Of a stretch of DNA of 14,133 nt, positions 8,584 through 14,133 are shown piece after piece. The position numbers were made by a program, and so were the translations under genes. A model generated the notes under the pieces. The model made no database searches, was not told the DNA's origin, and saw only the letters and a program-made list of their open reading frames with translations. Every line of letters begins with the position of its first letter. Position 1 is the stretch's first letter. This DNA comes from Desulfobacteraceae bacterium (GTDB taxonomy: Bacteria > Desulfobacterota > DSM-4660 > Desulfatiglandales > Desulfatiglandaceae): assembly GCA_030589225.1 (NCBI GenBank), contig JAUUWD010000005.1, positions 1 through 14,133 of the forward strand. The letters are read 5' to 3'.

Positions 8584-10146
8584 ATGACTTTAATTCATGT
8601 AATCGGTAGCGCCCTCTTGAGCCTTATTGTGGGCATACTTGCCGGGGTTTTTTTCCGCAAGAAAATCGTCGAAAGCAGAGTAGACTCCATTGAAAAATAT
8701 TCCAGGAAGATTCTTGCCGATACCCAAAAAGAAGCGAAGACAATAAGGAAAGAGGCCGCACTTCAGGCTAAGGATAGTCTCTATCAAATGAAGGTTGAGT
8801 TTGAGAAGGAGACAAAGGCAAACAGAAAGCAGTTGCTCGCCCAGGAAAAACGTCTATTCCATAAAGAGGAGAATATAGATCGAAAAACCGAGCAGCTTGA
8901 AAAGAGGGAAGTAAGAATCTCCAATAAAGAGGAAGGCATTGATAAGATTGAAAAGGCATTAAGGCGGAAAGAGCAAGAGTGTGAACGCCTCATTTCGGAT
9001 CAAAGAAAGCAACTTGAGAGGTTGGCAGGCATATCAAGCGAGCAGGCCAAACATCTCCTTATCGCCTCTATGGAATCGGAGGCAAAGCACGATGCCGCAA
9101 AAATGATGCGAAGGATAGAAAATGAGGCGAGGGACGATGCGGACCGTAAAGCCCAGGAGATCCTTTCCTTGGCAGTAAAAAGATATGCCGGCGATTATGT
9201 GGCTGAAAAGACTGTTTCTGTTGTTAATTTGCCTAATGAAGAAATGAAAGGACGAATAATTGGAAGAGAGGGCAGGAACATTCGTGCTATTGAAGCGGCC
9301 ACCGGAATAGATCTTATAATCGATGATACACCGGAGGCCGTAATACTATCCGGTTTTAATCCGGTTAGGCGAGAAGTGGCCAAGATTTCCCTGGAAAGAT
9401 TAATAGATGACGGCAGAATTCACCCAGCCAGGATCGAGGAGATTGTTTCAAAGGTCGGCAAGGAAGTAGACGCCACCATAAAAGAGGCGGGAGAACAGGC
9501 CACGTTTGATGTGGGAGTACACGGGATCAATCAGGAACTTGTTAGGCTCATAGGTCGATTAAAATACCGTTCAAGTTATGCACAAAATGTGCTTCAGCAC
9601 TCGAAGGAGGTCAGTTTTCTTTGCGGTATTATGGCTGCTGAGCTGGGTTTGAATGTAAAACAGGCAAAAAGAGCTGGACTGCTCCACGACATCGGTAAGG
9701 CGGTGGACCATGAGGTGGAGGGCCCTCATGCAATCATAGGGGCGGATCTAACCAGGAAATATGGTGAATCTAACCTGGTAGTTCATGCCATTGCCGCTCA
9801 TCATGAAGATATCCAACCCGAATCGGTCCTCGCTGTTTTGGTGCAGGCGGCGGATACATTGTCCGGGGCCAGGCCTGGAGCGCGCCAGGAAATGCTGGAG
9901 TCCTATGTGAAGAGGCTGGAAGGGCTGGAGAAGATCGCCATGTCCTTTAATGGTGTCAATAAGTCTTACGCCATTCAGGCAGGGCGAGAGATCCGTATTA
10001 TGGTTGAAGGGAAAACCATTAATGACGACCAGGCCTTTGTCGTTTGCAAGGACATCGCAAAAAAAATAGAAAAAGAATTGAGTTATCCAGGCCAGATCAA
10101 GGTGACAGTGATCCGTGAAACCAGGGCTGTGGAATATGCGAAATAG
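8584..10146 (+). CDS. rny: Ribonuclease Y
   Basis: The 520-residue protein has the complete RNase Y order: N-terminal membrane helix (about 4-24), long charged coiled coil (about 30-190), KH RNA-binding domain with the GxxG loop GREG at 227-230, then an HD domain with H339, the HD pair in LLHDIGK (H368, D369), H406/H407 in AAHHED and D424 in [14 protein letters not shown]. These are the metal-ligand and catalytic residues of the family. RNase Y is a membrane-anchored endoribonuclease that starts mRNA decay. The length matches the usual 510-525. AGGAG (8567-8571) lies 12 bases before the ATG. Location after zapA is a recurrent deltaproteobacterial arrangement, and the long gap suggests its own promoter, which I could not identify. 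No terminator is evident after its stop. Confidence 0.97.
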   Translation: MTLIHVIGSALLSLIVGILAGVFFRKKIVESRVDSIEKYSRKILADTQKEAKTIRKEAALQAKDSLYQMKVEFEKETKANRKQLLAQEKRLFHKEENIDRKTEQLEKREVRISNKEEGIDKIEKALRRKEQECERLISDQRKQLERLAGISSEQAKHLLIASMESEAKHDAAKMMRRIENEARDDADRKAQEILSLAVKRYAGDYVAEKTVSVVNLPNEEMKGRIIGREGRNIRAIEAATGIDLIIDDTPEAVILSGFNPVRREVAKISLERLIDDGRIHPARIEEIVSKVGKEVDATIKEAGEQATFDVGVHGINQELVRLIGRLKYRSSYAQNVLQHSKEVSFLCGIMAAELGLNVKQAKRAGLLHDIGKAVDHEVEGPHAIIGADLTRKYGESNLVVHAIAAHHEDIQPESVLAVLVQAADTLSGARPGARQEMLESYVKRLEGLEKIAMSFNGVNKSYAIQAGREIRIMVEGKTINDDQAFVVCKDIAKKIEKELSYPGQIKVTVIRETRAVEYAK

Positions 10147-10231
10147 TCCATGATTTTTTGACAGGAAATGAGATTATACCAGGGAAACGTCAGAGTAGAA
10201 TGTAACTTGGCCAAATAGATGTATTTTCAAG

Positions 10232-10402
10232 ACGAATAAATCCGAAATCTGAATATCGAAATACGAAACAATATAAAAATTCGAATATCAAATGACCAAA
10301 ACATTTCGGGAACTTATACAAAATTTACAGGATATTGACATGTTTTGAATTTTGGATTTATGTCATTGGTATTTGTTTCGTATTTCGAGCTTCGAATTTG
10401 AG
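10232..10402. repeat. AT-rich fold-back (inverted) repeat
   Basis: tcgaaatacgaaacaa (10256-10271) and its exact complement (10373-10388) form a 16-bp perfect inverted repeat about 100 bp apart. Weaker matches continue outward (aatccgaaatctgaa against ttcgaatttgag) and inward (tatcaaatgacc against atgtcattggta), with extra bases in the left arm. Degenerate repeats built of 'TTCGAA / CGAAACAAAT / AATGACC' words recur between genes in many uncultured Desulfobacterota; I recall this and cannot verify it here. No target duplication or coding frame is visible. Confidence 0.7.
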
Positions 10403-10474
10403 AAAATCAAATAAGTAAATAAACTCTATTCATTCAAGGTGTTATCTTTTTAAATGACTTAGCCCTGGAGATTA

Positions 10475-10498
10475 TACCCGAACTTTTTGAGAAGTTAC
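10475..10498 (-). repeat. Dispersed repeat copy (TCAAAAAGTTCGGG core, minus strand)
   Basis: Read on the minus strand, this segment contains cttctcaaaaagttcggg followed by TAT. It aligns, with one base changed in the core, to gttctcaataagttcggg followed by CTAT at 13966-13987 and to tcaataagttcggg at 14066-14079. The shared flanking bases make a common origin more likely than chance. Confidence 0.55.
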
Positions 10499-10562
10499 GT
10501 AATCATGTCTAAAGGTCCTTTTAATAGGTGAATTATTACCATAATTGAAGAGGATCCGGTTT

Positions 10563-10943
10563 GTGGAAAAGACCCTGTTCAACAAGAATGGGCTGCCTAC
10601 TGCCTATATCACTGATGATTATAACCAGGATATTTATCTCTGGGATGGGCATGCTGTCGCCTATATCTTTGAGAACGAACACGTTTACGGGATAAACGGG
10701 GACCATCTGGGTTGGTTTGTTCAGGAAATCGTGTTCAATAATTATGGGGAAAGGGTCGGTTTTACTTCCAGTACCTGTCCGGTAAACATTGCAAAAGAAC
10801 CGAGCAAAACCAAAAAACACCCCAGGGCTGAAATTAGACCGCGCTGGAAGGCCCCGGCATTTCCCAATTTGACTTTCAATATTGCTGAACAGGATTTGAG
10901 CGATTTCCTGAACCAGGGACAGGCCGTGAGAATACGGGCATAA
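10563..10943 (+). CDS. Small four-repeat beta protein, probably '4-fold beta flower' family
   Basis: The 126-residue product has four copies of a short beta motif, roughly [L/V/Y]-[F/Y/L]-x-x-x-G-x-x-[hydrophobic]-[A/G]-[Y/W/F]: LFNKNGLPTAYI (5-16), YLWDGHAVAYI (25-35), VYGINGDHLGWF (41-52) and VFNNYGERVGF (57-67). This fits a small fourfold pseudo-symmetric beta structure and what I recall of the '4-fold beta flower' Pfam family, whose biochemical function I do not know. The tail (76-126) is basic and proline-rich, then more hydrophobic. It has no signal peptide, membrane helix or catalytic motif. I choose the GTG at 10563 because AGAGGA (10549-10554) is eight bases upstream and repeat 1 begins just after; a TTG at 10545 would add six residues. 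It stands alone between rny and polA. Confidence 0.72.
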   Translation: MEKTLFNKNGLPTAYITDDYNQDIYLWDGHAVAYIFENEHVYGINGDHLGWFVQEIVFNNYGERVGFTSSTCPVNIAKEPSKTKKHPRAEIRPRWKAPAFPNLTFNIAEQDLSDFLNQGQAVRIRA

Positions 10944-11170
10944 ACGTCTCGGGAATTGTATCATTCCATTATTCCAATTGTGAGCGAAGCGAACTAAGTT
11001 CATATAGAGACCCTTTCGGTCGTTTTGATGCAGACGCGGCACGCTTTTTTGCCCATTCGAGCCCTCTTATGGTTCCTCCTTTCGAATATAATATTTGCAA
11101 ATTCCGAGACATTTGAACTTTTGTATTATTTTTCTCTTCAATTTCTTGCGGTTTGAAGTATGATAGAATT

Positions 11171-13852
11171 ATGTCTCAAGAAAAGGAAACGGTCTATTTA
11201 GTTGACGGCACTTCGTATATTCACCGGGCCTACCATGCCATAAGGAGCCTTGCCAACTCAAAGGGTTTCCCTACCAACGCCTCCTTAGGCTTCACCAAAA
11301 TGGTCCTGAAGCTTCTTGCCGACAAGACGCCGGAATATCTTGCCATTGTCTTTGATGCCAGGGGGCCCACTTTCAGACATAAGATGTATGCCGATTATAA
11401 GGCCAACCGGCCGCCGATGCCTGATGACATGGCTGCTCAGATCCCCGTCATCAAATCCATCGTTAAAAACCTGAATATCAAGATGATAGAAAGGGAAGGA
11501 TATGAAGCGGATGATATCATTGGCACCCTGGCCCGGGTGTGTGAAGAAAAGGGTTTACGTGTTGTCATGGTGACAGGGGACAAGGATTTCAGGCAACTCA
11601 TAACGCCCAATACAGTCATGTTGGATACCATGAAGGACGCGGTCACGGATTATGCATCTCTAAAGGAGGCTTACGGGTTTGAACCGGAAAAGTTTATAGA
11701 AGTCATGGGGCTTTCCGGTGATGCCACAGATAATATTCCCGGAGTGCCTGGAGTGGGAGAAAAGACTGCGGTTGATCTTATCAGGCAGTTTGGGTCATTT
11801 GGGAGTGTCTTTGAACATGTGGAGGAGATAAAGAAAAAGAAGCTGAAAGAAAATCTTCTGGAATTTCAAGAAAATGCTGTTTTGAGCAAAAAACTGGTAA
11901 CCATCGATCGGTTTGTGCCTATTGATGAGAATGTTGAGCAACTCAAGGTTGGGAAACCATACGGTGAGGAATTAGCGGAAATCTTTAGGGAACAGGAATT
12001 CAGGGGTCTGTGGGATCAATTTGCATCGAGAAGGGAAGGACCAAAGAATTACAGTTTGTGTCTTTCAAAGGAGTCGTTAAGGACCTTGATCAGGCAAATA
12101 AGAGAGACGGGCATGGTTTCCATTGATACGGAGACCACCAGCACGAACCCCCTTAAGGCCAAGCTTGTGGGTGTCTCTTTTTCCTGTGAGGAAGGAAAGG
12201 CAACATATCTGCCCCTTGCTCACCTTTATCTCGGTGCTCCATCCCAGTTAGATTGGCAGGAAGCCCTTGACATGTTAAGGGATGTTCTGGAAGACAAACA
12301 GATTCTAAAGGTGGGCCAGAATATCAAATATGATGCCGAGATTTTAAAGCGACACGGGGTTGCGCTCAATGGAATTCATTTTGACACCATGATTGCATCC
12401 TATGTCATCAATCCGGGTCTGCGTCAGCACAACCTGGATTATCTTGCACAGCATTTTCTGAATCATAAGATGATCAGTTATCACGAGGTGGTGGGAAAAG
12501 GAAAGAATGCGTGCAATTTTTCTGAGGTAGATGTTGAAAGGGCCATGGCCTATTCCTGTGAAGATGCTGATATCACTTTAAGATTGTGGAAAATTCTTGG
12601 TGACAAACTCAAGTCGGAGAAAAATGAGTCCCTTTTTTATGATTTGGAGATGAAGCTCTTGCCTGTTCTCATGGACATGGAGATGACCGGTATTAAAATT
12701 GATGCCGGCTTTTTTCAACAGATGTCCACCCGTTTTGCCGGGCAGATGAAGGAGATGGAAAGGGAGATCTTTGATGAGGCTGGCATGGAATTCACCATCA
12801 ATTCTCCCCAGCAGTTGGGCGAGGTGCTTTTTGAAAAACTCCAGCTCCCGGTTCAAAAAAAGACTGCCAAGACCAAGAGGTATTCAACCGATGTCAAGGT
12901 ACTTAAGAAGCTTTGCGCCTTTCCACATAAGATGCCCAGGCTGATACTGAGATACAGGACCATTTCAAAGCTTAAATCCACTTATCTCGATGCATTGGTA
13001 AAAATGGTCGATCCATCCACGGGAAGGATCCATACGTCCTATAACCAGACTGTTGCGGCAACCGGACGATTGAGCAGCAGCGAGCCCAATCTTCAAAATA
13101 TCCCCATTCGAGGGAAAGAGGGCAGGGAGATTCGAAAGGGATTTGTGGCCGAAAATGGGCACTATCTTGTATCGGCAGACTACAGCCAGGTAGAACTCAG
13201 GGTGTTTGCCCACTATTCTAAGGACCAGGCATTTATGGATGCCTTCAAGCGGGATGAGGATATTCATGCCCGTACTGCATCTGAGATTTTGACCACGGAA
13301 AATGGGACTGTCACTTCTGAAATGAGGCGGATTGCAAAGGCCATAAATTTTGGTATCATCTATGGTATGGGACCCCTGAAGCTCAGTGAAGAATTGGGCA
13401 TTGAGCTCAAGACAGCCAGGGATTATATCAGCGCTTATTATGAGAGGTACCAGGGCGTCGTTAGATACAAGGAGAAAATGATTGATAATGCGCGGAAAAA
13501 AGGGTATGTTACGACGCTTTTCAACCGGAGACGGTATCTGCCCGATATTCAGCACAGTAACAACAGGATTCGTTCTGAGGCAGAACGTATGGCCATAAAT
13601 ACTCCCATTCAGGGTACGGCAGCGGATCTGATCAAAAAAGCCATGATTAATATCCACAGGTGGTTAAACCAGAATGGTCTCAGAACCAGGATGCTCCTTC
13701 AGGTTCATGATGAGCTTGTTTTTGAGGTGCCGGAGGAAGAACTGGATGCTGTAATACCCATGGTCAGGGAAGAGATGGAAGGGATTTATCCTCTGAGGGT
13801 GCCGCTGAAGGTGGATATCAATAAAGGCAGGAATTGGGATGAAGCGCATTGA
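11171..13852 (+). CDS. polA: DNA polymerase I
   Basis: The 893-residue protein has all three domains. Residues 1-290 are the 5' nuclease (VDGTSYIHRAYHAI, FDARGPTFRH, EADDIIGTLA, VTGDKDFRQL, the helix-hairpin-helix NIPGVPGVGEKTA). Residues about 295-490 are a proofreading 3'-5' exonuclease with its acidic residues present (D319 and E321 in SIDTET, D388 in NIKYDAE, D465 in YSCEDAD), unlike Taq. Residues about 490-893 are the polymerase: motif A SADYSQVELR (D670), O-helix RRIAKAINFGIIYG (R719, K723, F727, Y731), motif C QVHDELVFE (D847). It fills gaps in excision repair and replaces Okazaki primers. I use the ATG at 11171 because MSQEKETVYLVDGTS matches the usual N-terminus; a TTG at 11153 is possible. 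The ribosome-binding site is weak. The gene appears monocistronic. Confidence 0.98.
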   Translation: MSQEKETVYLVDGTSYIHRAYHAIRSLANSKGFPTNASLGFTKMVLKLLADKTPEYLAIVFDARGPTFRHKMYADYKANRPPMPDDMAAQIPVIKSIVKNLNIKMIEREGYEADDIIGTLARVCEEKGLRVVMVTGDKDFRQLITPNTVMLDTMKDAVTDYASLKEAYGFEPEKFIEVMGLSGDATDNIPGVPGVGEKTAVDLIRQFGSFGSVFEHVEEIKKKKLKENLLEFQENAVLSKKLVTIDRFVPIDENVEQLKVGKPYGEELAEIFREQEFRGLWDQFASRREGPKNYSLCLSKESLRTLIRQIRETGMVSIDTETTSTNPLKAKLVGVSFSCEEGKATYLPLAHLYLGAPSQLDWQEALDMLRDVLEDKQILKVGQNIKYDAEILKRHGVALNGIHFDTMIASYVINPGLRQHNLDYLAQHFLNHKMISYHEVVGKGKNACNFSEVDVERAMAYSCEDADITLRLWKILGDKLKSEKNESLFYDLEMKLLPVLMDMEMTGIKIDAGFFQQMSTRFAGQMKEMEREIFDEAGMEFTINSPQQLGEVLFEKLQLPVQKKTAKTKRYSTDVKVLKKLCAFPHKMPRLILRYRTISKLKSTYLDALVKMVDPSTGRIHTSYNQTVAATGRLSSSEPNLQNIPIRGKEGREIRKGFVAENGHYLVSADYSQVELRVFAHYSKDQAFMDAFKRDEDIHARTASEILTTENGTVTSEMRRIAKAINFGIIYGMGPLKLSEELGIELKTARDYISAYYERYQGVVRYKEKMIDNARKKGYVTTLFNRRRYLPDIQHSNNRIRSEAERMAINTPIQGTAADLIKKAMINIHRWLNQNGLRTRMLLQVHDELVFEVPEEELDAVIPMVREEMEGIYPLRVPLKVDINKGRNWDEAH

Positions 13853-13897
13853 AGTGACTAAAATGAACTAAAGTGTCTGAAGTGCCTAAAGTTAATG
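13853..13897 (+). repeat. Degenerate 9-bp tandem repeats after polA
   Basis: Directly after the polA stop come five units close to aagtgccta (aagtgacta, aaatgaacta, aagtgtctg, aagtgccta, aagttaatg), the first starting on the last stop-codon base. Four are 9 bp and one is 10 bp. The array may arise by replication slippage; no function is visible. Confidence 0.65.
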
Positions 13898-13902
13898 AAA
13901 AA

Positions 13903-13944
13903 TTGAGCGGTTGAGTTATGGGATAGCATCACCTAACCGCTCAA
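13903..13944 (+). repeat. Hairpin with perfect 10-bp stem downstream of polA
   Basis: ttgagcggtt (13903-13912) and aaccgctcaa (13935-13944) pair perfectly around a 22-base loop. No T tract follows, so it is not a standard intrinsic terminator, but it could protect the 3' end of the polA mRNA or be an intergenic repeat. Confidence 0.65.
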
Positions 13945-13969
13945 CGTAACTTCTAAATAAAATAAGTTC

Positions 13970-14079
13970 TCAATAAGTTCGGGCTATATTAGAAAAAATC
14001 CCCCTCAATCCCCCTTTGTAAAAGGGGGAAGTGGTCGGAATGCCCGGGCTTATTGATGATGTTACTCAATAAGTTCGGG
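13970..14079. repeat. Nested inverted-repeat unit with TCAATAAGTTCGGG ends
   Basis: tcaataagttcggg occurs at 13970-13983 and again at 14066-14079. Between them, cccgggcttattga (14043-14056) is an inverted copy with two changes, so 13970-14056 is bounded by 14-bp inverted repeats (12 of 14 pairs), and 14043-14079 can itself form a hairpin with a 9-base loop. Inside lies a perfect 8-bp hairpin, cccccttt/gta/aaaggggg (14010-14028), a G/C-run motif common in intergenic repeats. No gene is visible. Confidence 0.68.
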
Positions 14080-14133
14080 AGAAACCTATTATTTGAACAA
14101 TGAAAAATATAGCAATTAAAAGAAACAAATGGC

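Larger units (their letters stand above)
10147..10562. other. Intergenic region between rny and the four-repeat protein gene
   Basis: This 416-bp AT-rich stretch holds the fold-back repeat and one minus-strand copy of the dispersed motif near 10477-10490. TTGACA occurs at 10158-10163 but no -10 box sits at normal spacing. I see no gene and no confident promoter or terminator. Confidence 0.6.

Noticed and set aside
10993..11012. gacc/ggtc hairpin followed by GTTTT as a terminator after the small gene
   Set aside because: A 4-bp stem and a 4-base T run are too weak to call.
10536..11042. 168-residue minus-strand frame opposite the four-repeat protein gene
   Set aside because: The plus strand has clear internal protein repeats and a placed ribosome-binding site; the minus frame shows neither.
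12965..13657. 230-residue minus-strand frame opposite polA
   Set aside because: It lies wholly within conserved polymerase motifs A to C on the other strand and has no recognisable domain.
13852..13897. CRISPR-like array after polA
   Set aside because: Units are 9-10 bp, contiguous and degenerate, with no spacers and no cas genes in the window.
14100..14133. ATG followed by an open frame to the window end (MKNIAIKRNKW)
   Set aside because: Only 11 codons are visible and there is no ribosome-binding site, so it cannot be told from chance.

Overview
The window looks like an ordinary chromosomal segment of a Desulfobacterota (deltaproteobacterial) genome. The reasons are the gene order bactofilin / atpF' / atpF-H-A-G-D-C without atpB, atpE or atpI, an AtpF with a signal-like N-terminal extension, the order zapB-like / zapA / possible 6S RNA / rny, and a moderate-GC sequence with AT-rich fold-back repeats between genes. 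The lineage is an inference from gene order and protein style; no database search was possible.

Layout, all genes on the + strand: (1) the 3' end of a hybrid sensor histidine kinase (2-730); (2) a bactofilin gene (920-1318); (3) a 198-bp MITE-like fold-back element (1320-1517) with perfect 13-bp terminal inverted repeats and a TAGA target duplication whose left copy overlaps the bactofilin stop codon; (4) seven ATP synthase genes encoding b', b, delta, alpha, gamma, beta and epsilon (1561-7440), with overlapping starts and stops in the first half, closed by a strong intrinsic terminator (7471-7503); (5) a sigma70-type promoter (7505-7533) driving a zapB-like gene and zapA, followed by a structured intergenic stretch that may hold 6S RNA; (6) rny (RNase Y, 8584-10146); (7) an AT-rich intergenic region with a fold-back repeat (about 10232-10402), then a small gene for a four-repeat beta protein (10563-10943); (8) polA (11171-13852) with polymerase, proofreading and 5' nuclease motifs all present; (9) a repeat-rich tail with a 9-bp tandem array, a 10-bp-stem hairpin, and a nested inverted-repeat unit whose end motif TCAATAAGTTCGGG also occurs, slightly diverged, upstream of the small gene.

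The atp genes encode all of F1 plus the two peripheral-stalk b-type subunits; subunits a and c must be encoded elsewhere. The zapB-like gene and zapA would stabilise the FtsZ ring, rny would act in mRNA decay at the membrane, and polA in repair and Okazaki-fragment processing. I found no new multi-gene system. The least ordinary features are the MITE-like element inside the bactofilin-atp transcription unit, the candidate 6S RNA, the four-repeat beta protein and the dispersed repeat family.
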